Of a DNA stretch of 64,000 nucleotides, positions 1 through 9,955 are shown piece after piece. Source of the stretch: Arachnopeziza araneosa (Eukaryota > Ascomycota > Leotiomycetes > Helotiales > Arachnopezizaceae); NCBI GenBank assembly GCA_003988855.1, contig QYAI01000006.1, forward strand, positions 186,001-250,000, written 5' to 3'. Made by a program: the position numbers and the translations under genes. The notes beneath the pieces were generated by a model. The model searched no databases and was not told where the DNA came from. It saw nothing but the letters and a program-made list of their open reading frames with translations. Every line of letters starts with the position of its first letter. The stretch's first letter is position 1.

Positions 1-265
1 GAAGATCCTTCAATACCGGATATCGTTGACTTGTTGACGATGATTTATTCCTTGCGTAAGAAAGAACAGGGAATCTAGAAAAGCAAAATCAAAGAGATTT
101 GGGAAGGTACGATAGATAGCCTATTACAGACTGACGACATAGCAAAGAGAAAACCTCAGAGTAGGAGTGAAAAGCGAAAACAGAAACAGCTCTTCGGTGA
201 GGACCATATCATTGATCTTTGGTTCAAATGGACTTTTTTACCAACTTTTCTAAAAGACTGTCACT

Positions 266-724
266 TTACAGTTTTGCCTTGTCTTTCAAGTGCTCCAAAC
301 AGAATTCAATGGCAGCTTTATATCCAAAAGCACCCAGTCCACAAATAACACCAACAGCTTTATCACTCAACCAGCTTTTGTGCCTCCACTCCTCTCTCGC
401 ATGAACGTTACTGATATGCAACTCCACGAATGGAATATCGACTCCCAGCAAAGCATCTCGTAAAGCAATGCTGTAATGCGTAAACGCAGCCGGGTTTATG
501 ACAATGGCATCAACGCCTTCAATTCGGGCTTGGTGAATACGATCGATAATGGCGCCTTCGTGGTTTGTTTGGAAATAGAGAAGTTCAGCGCCCGCGGCTT
601 TGGCTTGAGATGCAGCACGAGACTCGATATCGGAGAGAGTGTCATAGCCATAGATCTGGGGTTCACGGGTTCCAAGTAGGTTGAGATTTGGACCATTGAG
701 AAGGAGGATCTTTTTGGCGGGCAT
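266..724 (-). CDS. qutE: Type II 3-dehydroquinate dehydratase (catabolic)
   Basis: This single-exon gene encodes 152 aa, the usual length of type II dehydroquinases, which interconvert 3-dehydroquinate and 3-dehydroshikimate. In fungi the separate type II enzyme (qutE in Aspergillus, qa-2 in Neurospora) serves quinate catabolism, whereas the shikimate pathway uses the AROM pentafunctional protein. Visible motifs are LLNGPNLNLLGTREP with the active-site Arg20 and Tyr25, FQTNHEG, INPAAFTHYSIALRDAL and the substrate-binding VELHISNVHAREEWRHKS. The start is the ATG whose complement lies at 722-724; no upstream exon is needed. Fungal quinate genes are often clustered, and this gene is at the left edge, so partners could lie outside the window. 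None is seen to its right. The family call is firm; the catabolic role is inferred from the family. Confidence 0.93.
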   Translation of the reverse strand: MPAKKILLLNGPNLNLLGTREPQIYGYDTLSDIESRAASQAKAAGAELLYFQTNHEGAIIDRIHQARIEGVDAIVINPAAFTHYSIALRDALLGVDIPFVELHISNVHAREEWRHKSWLSDKAVGVICGLGAFGYKAAIEFCLEHLKDKAKL

Positions 725-1900
725 TGTGTCGTTGGATGGTAAGAGTTCTGGTGGATGAAGATAGAGATTTCGATATTTTGGCTATAATTTTCCAATGTTC
801 AACTCCTCTCTTCCCTCTGACTAGACTCTTTAGTATCAAGAACGGCATTGATGGAGCGGAATTCGGAGCCCGGCTAAGATATTTCCCATTGCTTAAGGAG
901 GAGCATGGTCTTTTCGGATCTGATAGGGCATGATGGATTGGATAAATCGCCGGTGCCTCGTGCAATGAGAAAATCTTGTACCGTCTTGTCAATGGGAAAG
1001 TTGGTGCTCTATTTCGTCGCAGAAGGTTAAAGATTTTGCCTTGGGAGTGATGTCAGAATGTGGCTGGCGAGGCTGAAAAGAATCCCTGTCCCCTGGCTAA
1101 CGACAACAGTATTCATCCACCAACAACGGCGGCGGAGTTTTACTTCACATGTCCTTTGTCTTTTCTTAGACCGTCGAATCATCTCCAAAGGAACGAGATG
1201 AATTTGTTTTGATTCTTTTCGCTATGCAAGCATCACTACCTACTATTAGGTGCAACGAAGAATGAGCAAGACGCCATCGGACGAAGAGAAGCTAACGTGA
1301 CTCTGGTTGCAACTCAAACCCCTTAGATATCGCGAGAAGAAACGTTTGACTCTTTGATTCTTGCAGTATACATTCGAACTACAAACTCGGTACTCCAGGA
1401 AATAGGACTTCTTGGAGCATCTCGAATAGCTTGATCCTGCTAGGAAGCCCAACAGACGAAGGCACTTTGAAAAAGAGTAGAGAAAGAGAAGATCAATAGT
1501 CCTGAGATTCTACCTTTTGAGAACCAAGCGGCATCCTATTTGAGCATGAGATTAGCAGTTCAAATGGAGTAAAAGCTGGGTAGGGACTGAACCGGCGACC
1601 ATGAGGCGTTAAAATGTCCATGTGACAAGTTTCTATTTAAATAAGCCGATGGAAACAAACGGTCATTATCTTATCAGGCCGGTCTAGTTGGAGTTCTCAA
1701 GACCGGTCCTCAAAGGGTTTGAGCGAGCCTTATGACTCGGCTGAAGGCATGGCGAGATAACTTTTGGTTTCGTCCCGCCGAATATCCTACAATGCATTGT
1801 TTCCATACACTCTTTCTTTACCTCAGAACAGAACACGGCCTTTCTACATCAAAGTTCTATTTTTGTCACTTTTTCAATTCTTACTCTTACTCTTTAAGTC
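725..1900. other. Intergenic region without recognised gene
   Basis: This 1.2-kb stretch lies between the divergently transcribed dehydroquinase and the small unknown gene that starts at 1901, so it must hold both promoters. The open frames here are short, overlap on both strands and resemble no family I recognise. A fragment around 1585-1610 loosely resembles a tRNA T-arm on the minus strand, but no cloverleaf can be drawn. Confidence 0.5.
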
Positions 1901-2485
1901 ATGTCATTATACACAACTACGAATCTGCCCTCCGCGGCACCCACCGAGGCCAACGCGCTTTGTCTTTGCACAGCCCGGCAAGCAAGCCCATGGCCGCAAC
2001 AGTCAGGTGTCTCTAACCCAGAAGAATATTCCACGTTTGAACACATTGAAGACATCGCTCTCGACAACTCACCATCTGCAACTCACTCCGAAAACAACTA
2101 CTTTGTCGTCTCCCACTCTAAAAGTATCGCAAACCCACCTCCTATCCCATTGTCTCTTCCTAAAATGGACAATGAGATCCAGCCATTCCCTACCGATGAT
2201 GCGACTGCTGGCATGGGAAAGAGATACAACGAGCCAGGACCATTTACACAATCCAAGGAGGAGTATTACTTCTGGATGAGGGTTCAGTATCGGACGCAGC
2301 TTGAGAAACTGAAGCCAGGTTGGCGATCTTCCCGGTCTGTCGGTGGAAGTCGCAGTGCCAGCGGTAGTAGTAGCGGCAATGTGGGTGAGCCTAAGCCTGA
2401 GCCGGGACAATCCAAGAAGAAGACCGAGCGGAGGGATTCGAAGATGGATACCGAGGAGAGCGAGGAGGGCAAGATCAGGGAATAG
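1901..2485 (+). CDS. Hypothetical low-complexity protein, 194 aa
   Basis: I do not recognise this protein. The ATG at 1901 follows a pyrimidine-rich leader and opens a single-exon frame of 194 codons ending in TAG. The first 110 residues are Ser/Thr/Pro rich. A more ordered stretch near residues 118-140 (GPFTQSKEEYYFWMRVQYRTQLEKLKPGW) has an aromatic, helical look, and the C-terminal 50 residues are highly charged and Ser/Gly rich, suggesting disorder. There is no signal peptide or membrane segment. Small proteins with a short conserved core and a charged tail are common in ascomycetes, so the frame is plausible. The opposite strand also holds a 152-codon frame here, which lowers certainty. 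Its product would be Leu/Pro biased and looks like a shadow. Confidence 0.5.
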   Translation: MSLYTTTNLPSAAPTEANALCLCTARQASPWPQQSGVSNPEEYSTFEHIEDIALDNSPSATHSENNYFVVSHSKSIANPPPIPLSLPKMDNEIQPFPTDDATAGMGKRYNEPGPFTQSKEEYYFWMRVQYRTQLEKLKPGWRSSRSVGGSRSASGSSSGNVGEPKPEPGQSKKKTERRDSKMDTEESEEGKIRE

Positions 2486-3166
2486 AAATATTAGGGGAAG
2501 GGAGTGAGAGGGAGTGTAGAGCTCCATGATATCGGAAGTCCAGCCTTTCAGAATATCGATAATCAGAAGATTCCCAGAGGTTATCTAATCCTTGCGGTCA
2601 TAGATATATAACTAGACCAATTATATCATTAATTTTGGTCCCATCCGACTGCAACAGATACTCAAGCATGAATCTGTTGTTGTATTATTGCTCATCATTC
2701 CGTACACCAAATCTGAGACTCTAATGGGCTGTACCTGCTCAGATAGCGCTGGCAAAAGAGCGGTCCTCAGGTGACCTCGTCCATGTTACTGATCTCGTCA
2801 GGCATCCACAAGAGCCATGAGATGATAGCTCGGAACTCGACGCTACAGTGCGAGCAAAGCTTTTCTACTCTGGTGTTTTCGGCAATATTTACTTTTTCGA
2901 GTGTTCTCATTGAGCTGGGCTAAAACTCTTTGCGTATTGATCTACATTTTTGCATTTCACGGCGCTCTTGATAACATTATCCGTTCGATGCGAGATCAGA
3001 AGTGGCACCTATAATTAAAGTACTATTCATGATATATTTGATCTGCTAATAAGTTCATGGCTTCGAAACAAAAACGACGATACAATACGGTATCAAAATA
3101 ATCAAATACTCCAAAGTTTCGCTTCAAATCATACCACCTTCGCCTAAACGCCTCCAGTGCCTTCCC
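2486..3166. other. Intergenic, convergent 3' regions
   Basis: This AT-rich stretch separates the 3' ends of the unknown gene (plus strand) and the ABCG transporter (minus strand). I see no coding frame or RNA gene. It presumably holds the two 3' untranslated regions and polyadenylation signals. Confidence 0.5.
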
Positions 3167-5243
3167 TCACTTCCTCACCCACATAGCCAACAACCCAAGC
3201 AATCTATAACCTAGCACAATCCCCAACAAAATGCCAACCCACTCCCCAGTTCTCCCAGTTTTATACCCGTACGCATCGAGTACACCCTTCCCACTAACCC
3301 TACACTCAGACTTTAGCTCCGTATCATACATACAATTACATCCATCCGCGCAGGCATAGCTCCTGTTTTGGAACTCGTTGACCATCATCCCCTGGAAGAC
3401 ATAACTCTGATAATCGATATAGTGAAAGACGTATCTCCAGAAAACATTGAGGATAGTAGGGGGTACCAGGAAGCCACCGACGCTCATCCACAGACCATTC
3501 GCGAATGCGGTGAGCGCGAGGGAGACGACGAAGTTGGGGAACAAGGAGGTCATGAGTACGACTAAGGACTCGGCGGCAACAAGGTCGAGGAATAACCACA
3601 TTATCCAGGTGAGGAATGCTGTGGCAGTAGGTTGGAAGCCGGAGAGCCAGTAGGCAATGGTTGAAAAGAGAACGGAAATGAGGACTAGAAATTGTTAGTC
3701 AAGTGTGGTTCAGGAAGGGATAAAGGAGGGACGCACAGAGATACGGCAAGCCGATGATAAAATTACCGAGCATGAACGCCGTTGGTCCATATAGCCCATT
3801 AGCCCGCTCCTTGATGAATGTCGCTCTGTCTTCTAGGAAAGCAGGGACGTATGCTACAGCCATGAAAGACATGAACGCCGAACCGAAGAAAATCGCGTTG
3901 ATGAAAGGCTGGATATCGTTCTGGGAACTGCCGAGTCGGAGCCAGACAGTGCCCATCATTATAGCCAATCCGACGTACATTGCAATACGAATTTCGTAAG
4001 CGACGACATCGCGGTAGGATTTGATAAAGGAGCGATGAATGAGTGTGGTGAGAATGATTGGGAAGTTTCTCTTCGACGGTCTAGGGAGAGATACTTCTTC
4101 GGTATTAGCTTGGGCCGCCGACAGTTTGGAGGTGAGAGTAGCTGCCGTGGAGGAGTTGGCCCATCCTTTTTGAATCTGTTGCAGGCGCTCTTGGGCAGAG
4201 GCGTGATGGATGGCGAAATCTGTATTCATGAGCTCGAGGAGGAACTCTGCTGGGTTGGTATGGAGAGGCATCCCATGGCCAAGAGACTCAAAATGTGACG
4301 GAACTTGGGTGACGGGACCGAAGTAATGAGACTTGCCTCCTGAGAGAAGGAGAAGTTTGTCAAACATCTGAAAGGTAGAAGTCGAAGGTTGATGAATACT
4401 TGCAATCACAATTAACTATGATGATGTTAGCTCAAATATCAGATCTAATGCTATGGCCGCCTACATTATTTCGTTTTGCAACCTCTTTTACAAAGTTGAT
4501 GACCTCCCAACTGGCAGCAGAGTCAAGGCCGCTAGTTGGCTCATCAAGGAACAGAATCTTGGGTGCAGTGATGAGCTGGCTTGCTACGCTGAGACGCCTC
4601 TTTTGACCGCCGCTGATGCCCTTCCGAATAGGAGTGCCAATGAGAGTATTTGCCTGATTTTTAAGACCAAACGAGTCGAGGAGACCATCAATTCGTCTCA
4701 TACGTTCAGTCTTGGTCAAAGTACTATCACTAGTTAGTTACTTATTTCAAGTAGATAAAGTCATACACACTTGTTATGAGCCAGTCTAGCAGCGAAGTGC
4801 ATGGTCTCCCGTACCGTCAATGACCCAATAAGCGCATCCTCCTGTTCAACATAAGAAGTCATTCTTCGGAACGCATTATTCAATGGAGTTGTGCCATTAA
4901 CAAGCGTAGAGCCTTCAACAGTAACTCCAGAGGCAGCATCTCGATGAGCCAAGACATTTAACAGGGTGGTCTTCCCGCATCCGCTAGGTCCCATAAGAGC
5001 ACAGATCTCGCCAGCTTCCACCATTCCATCGACATCGTCCAGGATGACCTTTGGCTTCCTGGTCTCGTTGTCCTTGACTGTGACAGTCACATTCTGCCAG
5101 GTAAAATTGTGAACGATGTTGTTCTGCAGGTGAGCATCGTCCAGAACTTTCTGCTCAATATCAACTATGAAAGTATCTTGAGGTACTTGATTGTAGGCGC
5201 TTTCAGCATCCATTGAGTGAGGTACAGATGCTGCTTCACTCAT
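3167..5243 (-). CDS. ABCG (White-type) half-size ABC transporter
   Basis: Four exons (5243-4771, 4723-4465, 4415-3737, 3684-3167) join in phase to give 642 aa, typical for a half-size ABCG transporter. The nucleotide-binding domain is N-terminal: Walker A GPSGCGKTT at residues 85-93, the signature SGGQKRRLSVASQL near residue 198 and Walker B ILFLDEPTSGLD shortly after, followed by the H-loop in SIHQPS. The C-terminal half has the hydrophobic segments expected for six transmembrane helices and a Cys-rich outer loop (ACADGCNCMYD) before the last helix. Introns of 47, 49 and 52 nt have GT-AG ends. ABCG half-transporters work as dimers and export lipids, sterols or xenobiotics; the substrate cannot be read here. 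An in-frame codon upstream at 5318 is not an ATG, so the start at 5243 is preferred. Confidence 0.93.
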
Positions 5244-7193
5244 CTTGATCCTGCTGAAGACAAATGATACTCTCAGATGAATAAGATGGATGAATTGAAT
5301 CTCAAATGTATGAGACACAGGCTAATTGAATTTGAAGAAGTTCGAGATTAACGATTAAGATCTCCGGCTAAACAATGAAATGACGAGAGGAAGAAACAAA
5401 GTATTTATTTCTCGGGATATTCATTTTTGAAGCGCTATAAGGTTTAGCACAAGCCACGGTTGTTTCCGAGTAGATTACTATCCCCCTTGAATACGGTAAT
5501 CAAGTACTCAAGGAACAGGTCTCGGGTGATGATTTAGGAGGCCTAACTATTAGCAGAGCTAGAAAATCTCCCCATCTAGATATGTGATTAGCTATATCGA
5601 TCTAAAACAATAACCCTTGAGTACTTGATTATTCGTGGGGGGGATAGTATTAGGGCTGATCCATTTCTTGAGGCTGATGCCCGAATGGATTGTGGCGTGC
5701 TGACATCCAAGCCATCAAGCGGAAGCCGAAGCAGCATCTGAAGCCCGGAATGTCTCCATTATTCGCACAGACTGGGGGCAGCCCGTTTAGAATTCCCAAG
5801 GTAAACTCAATGTGGGTTCGATTCCGGGGTCCTCGTGAAGTTTGAGTCCCCGATTAGAAGCATATTTATTAACATGGGAATATGGGCGGCGAGTCGGGAC
5901 AGCAGACGAGATTTGAGGTCGCCGAACTCGGGAATGGGGGCTTACAATAGGCGAGCTGACGTAGATGAAAGTCGGTGATAGCGATTGTGGAGACCTGAAG
6001 GGAAACCTTATTTTCCCACGTCAAAGGCAGTGGCTGTGTTGGACTTGGAAGGCTTTGCTGGCAGCTCTTGAATGGTCCTGGCGGTGATATATTACAGCCA
6101 ACAACCTACCGGTGACACCGGTGGAGAGCGGAATCTTGGACAGGAGTGAAGTCAACCGACGCGACCTATCTTACTTCCTCGAATCAACAGCCTGTGGAAT
6201 GATATCGAATATCAATACCGTCTGTCATCCACATGCATCTGGTCGCCGACCTCGTAACAGGTGGAATAGGTCCATCGCATCGTCCGCTATGGGGCTTGCT
6301 GACATCCATCTTCACAACTCCTAACAGACCCTATCCTGGATCAGCGGGCTAGAAGGTGATTACTAGTATTTTTTGCGAATACTATCATTAATAGCTGTGG
6401 TTTCTGGTACGTTCGAGCTTGTGACTGAGATGTTTGGTCCTGTTTCATTCGCCGTGCGCTCAAGAGCCTGGATCTTGGCAATGTACAATATTGAAACTTC
6501 ATCCTCTTTTAACCACGAAACTTGTGATCGTCGAATGGAGAATATGCTACAACATAAATGTTAACAAAACAATAACAATTAAGCTAGAGCCTACCTTAGA
6601 TCTTCGAGCTCGCCGCTCGCTTTTCCTGAGAGAAGGCTACTCGTCGTCGTCGGGCCACTGACATTGTCGCTACAACGGATGTGAATAGGCTCGAAGTCCT
6701 GAAGGTAGCTAAGATCGTCGAGCTCGGTCAATTGATTAATGGCCATGGCTGCTAGCACGCCGTGCTCTGATGAGAGCTGTGTCGTGATCCCCAAGACATT
6801 ACGAGATGAGCGAAGGCGGAAGGGACGACACAACACCGTCAAGGGTTAGAGTCGAATATAATGAGGAAGACACGTAAAATCTAAGGAAGGTGAGTTTAAT
6901 AAATCTAAGTAGGAAGTGGAAAGGAATGTTTTTACTTTCTGTGGAAGAGCAATGTAGATGTCGCCTAGAGCAAGAGCAAAGAGCAGACGAGAAGGACGTT
7001 TGGTGTGGAGTTTTGGGACGATAAATCGTCACATATGGTTTGAGCAGACGCTTCTGATCCTAAAAGGCTAGGGAGATGGCACCTAATAACGATGAAAGAA
7101 GAAAGCAAGTTTCTGCCCTAGAGCCAATGGTGCAATGCATAGCTTCAAACACGACATACAAGCATGAAACACTTCGAATAATATCTCTAATCC
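5244..7193. other. Long intergenic region upstream of the ABCG gene
   Basis: This 1.95-kb gap holds the ABCG promoter, an inverted-repeat element at 5478-5647 and no convincing gene. Frames on both strands are under 110 codons and lack family features. A perfect tRNA B-box-like 11-mer occurs near 5814-5824, but the flanking bases do not form a T stem. An imperfect direct repeat (a core resembling CTTAGATCTTCGAGCTCG) appears near 6595 and again near 6708. Confidence 0.5.
5478..5647. repeat. MITE-like inverted repeat element flanked by TA
   Basis: A 170-bp unit begins CTATCCCCC and ends GGGGGATAG, with inverted arms of about 36 nt (5478-5513 and 5613-5647). A 17-nt core is an exact inverted match, 5497-5513 against 5615-5631. 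Each end is directly bordered by the dinucleotide TA (5476-5477 and 5648-5649), as expected for target-site duplication by Tc1/mariner-type transposases. The interior of about 100 bp is AT-rich and cannot encode a transposase. It is therefore best described as a non-autonomous miniature element. I saw no second copy in the window, so mobility is an inference from structure. Confidence 0.6.
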
Positions 7194-9191
7194 TCACACC
7201 TTCACATCACTTAATTTCCTCACCACATCCTCGTAAAATCTCATACTCAACCGACTTGCAACAATATCATTCGTCTCGTCATCATTCTCACCGACGCCCA
7301 AATCTTCACCTCCAGAAATACATTTCCTCGTTGCTTCCTCGAACATCTCTCCCATATTCGCCCCAATCTCCTCAGCTCTACTCTGATGTAGCAGAGTCTC
7401 CCTGATCTTAGGACCCAAGCGCATCCTCAGCCTTCGATCTTCCATCCCCAGCACCTTTTCTATTGTGTTCCAGTGAGCTAGTTCCACCATTACAATACCA
7501 AGACTGTATATATCAAAAGATTTCCGAAAACTCTCTCTGGGACCAAAACCTTGAGACTGAGTGAGTGGATGACGATACATGTTGTACGCTCCATTGTCAC
7601 CGGGAATCTCAGTCATCTCCTTTGCGTGAGCAGGTCGCGCAAAGTCGAAGCCTGAGAGATACGGTTTGCTGTAGTCTATCTTCTTCTCATTCTCTGTCGT
7701 GAGAGGGAAGAAGACAATATTGTGGGATCGGAGGCCTTTATGTAGCCAATTTACACTGTGAAGGTACAACAAACAGTTTGCAATAGCATGAGCTAGCTTA
7801 ACTCTATCTGTGACGCGTGGCTTTGGGTACGAGGAGAGTAGCTCGAAAAGTGAGATTGGCCGGGCATCTGCATCAACTTTCTCATCTTGAGGTTTTTCAA
7901 ATACAAATCCAATGCGTGTATCTATCTCCTCTTCCTCACTATCAGTTCCTGAGTCCGAGAGGTGTTGAGCGGCATCAAAATATCCTAGACAGTGAGGAAC
8001 TCGAAATGCTTCTGGTTTGGGAGTGTGGCGGAGAAGTAAAGCCAGTTTTTGCACTCGGGAAATGATAAGTGGTGGTGGAGAGTTAGATTTAGATGGCTCA
8101 TAGTCGTATTCTTTCCATTCAATCCAAACACGTTGTTTTTGATCTTCTCTTAGGTAAGTGGCTTCACAACGTTCAACTGTAAGATCCGGGGTTGAACTAT
8201 CAAGGATCACGCGGGAGCGATCAATTCTTGTATTGTCTAGCTCGGTTGATGGAAGATGTAGTTGTAGAGCCTGAGCGACTGCTTGATCCCACTCCGGAGT
8301 CTTGTTATCGAGAGATTCGTTGAACGCTTTGAATTTAGCGAGTTGCGCCAACAAACGAAGACCATTTGCATCGCTTGCCGATGCATATTGAGATCCTGTC
8401 GGTGAGGAGACTGCTCGTGCTTGCATTTTTATATTCAACGCTTGCACAAGTTGATGAAGGCTCTTCAGATCTTTATGCAACTGTAACACTCCTCTATTTG
8501 TATCTTGTGTGGTCCTGTGGATCTCGGTCTGCAGCCGAGCATCGAGAATGTCTGTCATATTATCATTCAGTACGGAAAAACGATGGAGAAGATCCTCGAA
8601 AGCTTCTTTGTCAAATGTAGCCCACATCAATCGCTTCCTTCCCTCGTTTAGACTTTCTTTGGTATTTTTGACGGCTTTCATTGCTTTCAAGATAAAGTTT
8701 CTTCTGGGCTCTGATAATGGAACATGAGCGGTTGCAGAGTCTTTGCCTGGATCCTGGGATACATCCTCATTTAGGTCTACTGGCTCAGAAGATACTTTAA
8801 GACAACTATTTTTCGTCTGAGCCCTTTCGAATTCTTTAAAGAGGCATTGGATTTGGACTAAAAGATCTAGTATTGTCGTCCGGTGTATGATGAATGTATT
8901 CGAGTTCTTGACTTTCGATTCATTTTTGTTCTGGAAATCTAAAAGTCCAGAAGTTTCACTCCAAGCAAATAAGCGTTGTTGTTCCATCCGGAGCCTGAGA
9001 TTCAGATATTTTGATTCTTCGGGCAAGTTCTTGGCGGTTATGATGAACTGGATACCTAACTCGCACGACTTCAGAACCAGGGATATGAGAAGATAGATAA
9101 GGCTGAGCTTACCCTGAATGCAACCCATAAGTACTTGACCAGCCAATCCAGCAACGCTCAGAGCTATCCCAGCTGCGGTGATAGGATCCAT
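7194..9191 (-). CDS. HeLo-domain protein with C-terminal pseudokinase
   Basis: Two exons (9191-9113 and 9055-7194) give 646 aa. The 57-nt intron restores a continuous N-terminus, MDPITAAGIALSVAGLAGQ followed by the CIQ-G-IQF join, which is typical of the fungal HeLo (prion-inhibition and propagation) domain, residues about 1-200. HeLo domains of HET-S type act in membrane permeabilisation and heterokaryon-incompatibility cell death. The C-terminal 280 residues have a protein-kinase fold with LLYLHSVNWLHKG and the helix-F motif DIYSLGIVMVELAHW. However, the HRD triad is replaced by H-K-G (about residues 465-467) and the DFG position reads GFDFARP, so catalysis is unlikely. Fungal HeLo-kinase proteins are known as candidate incompatibility or immunity factors. 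The start is the ATG opening the HeLo domain; the longer open frame upstream is leader. Confidence 0.88.
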   Translation of the reverse strand: MDPITAAGIALSVAGLAGQVLMGCIQGKLSLIYLLISLVLKSCELGIQFIITAKNLPEESKYLNLRLRMEQQRLFAWSETSGLLDFQNKNESKVKNSNTFIIHRTTILDLLVQIQCLFKEFERAQTKNSCLKVSSEPVDLNEDVSQDPGKDSATAHVPLSEPRRNFILKAMKAVKNTKESLNEGRKRLMWATFDKEAFEDLLHRFSVLNDNMTDILDARLQTEIHRTTQDTNRGVLQLHKDLKSLHQLVQALNIKMQARAVSSPTGSQYASASDANGLRLLAQLAKFKAFNESLDNKTPEWDQAVAQALQLHLPSTELDNTRIDRSRVILDSSTPDLTVERCEATYLREDQKQRVWIEWKEYDYEPSKSNSPPPLIISRVQKLALLLRHTPKPEAFRVPHCLGYFDAAQHLSDSGTDSEEEEIDTRIGFVFEKPQDEKVDADARPISLFELLSSYPKPRVTDRVKLAHAIANCLLYLHSVNWLHKGLRSHNIVFFPLTTENEKKIDYSKPYLSGFDFARPAHAKEMTEIPGDNGAYNMYRHPLTQSQGFGPRESFRKSFDIYSLGIVMVELAHWNTIEKVLGMEDRRLRMRLGPKIRETLLHQSRAEEIGANMGEMFEEATRKCISGGEDLGVGENDDETNDIVASRLSMRFYEDVVRKLSDVKV

Positions 9192-9955
9192 AATCGATGA
9201 AGCTATGATACAAGAGAAGAGCTCTGCCAATAGCAAGTTGGAATATTTTCGCGTGAGTGAAAAGTTCAAGATATAGAAGAAAAGATTTTGGTTTGCAGCA
9301 AATCCTGACCAGACTCTCTGCACGAGTCGACCACATTAGCCTCAAATTAGGGAGCTACTGCCATTCTAACCATCCGATAGACCAACGACACAGCGGAAAC
9401 GTCTGTAAACCAGGCCATTCACAGGTGTTCTGCTTTCTGCCCAAGGATATAGGAAAAGGTAGATAGATCTCTTAAGAAAGTGGTTGGTAATAATATAGAG
9501 AACAGAAACTTCAGTTCAGGAAAGCTTGGCTTCGCTTACTTATCAAAACGAGGTTGAGAATCTCAAACACAACAATGCCAGAATAGCGAAGGAGAGAGAA
9601 GAAGGCAATGAGAACACAGATAGCCAAGAGAAAAGGGGTATTTTCTCGCCTTTGCTCACAAGAACTCTTACCAAGAGGCAACATCACGTGACCATGTCTG
9701 TCACAAAGTGGTGAAATGAGGTTCCATTACCAGCATTAATCACAATTCCCTTAAAGCAGCTCGTTCGGTGGCCGTTCTGTGAGAGGCGGTATATGTAGTC
9801 CTGAAATTTCAGGTGTCGGTAGCACAATCATAACATTGCTCGGCGATTCGGGCACCTCGCTTCAATCTACGACACCTCACCACCTTGTCAAATCAATCTG
9901 CTTGATATGCAATCTAAACCCGTTGTTCGGCGACCAAAACACTTCAGCCATTAAT
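9192..9955. promoter_or_regulatory. Divergent promoter region with CACGTG site
   Basis: This 764-bp stretch separates the starts of the HeLo pseudokinase (minus) and the Zn2Cys6 regulator (plus). A palindromic TCACGTGA E-box sits at 9684-9691, about 265 bp before the regulator ATG; such sites bind bHLH factors in fungi. No gene is apparent. Confidence 0.4.

Noticed and set aside
1580..1660. Possible minus-strand tRNA relic (T-arm-like sequence near 1590-1610)
   Set aside because: Stem pairings fail and no anticodon arm is present; too degenerate to call.
5805..5840. Possible tRNA or tRNA-derived SINE (B-box-like GGTTCGATTCC)
   Set aside because: The 11-mer matches the B box, but the flanking five bases do not pair as a T stem, and no A box, anticodon arm or acceptor stem can be drawn.
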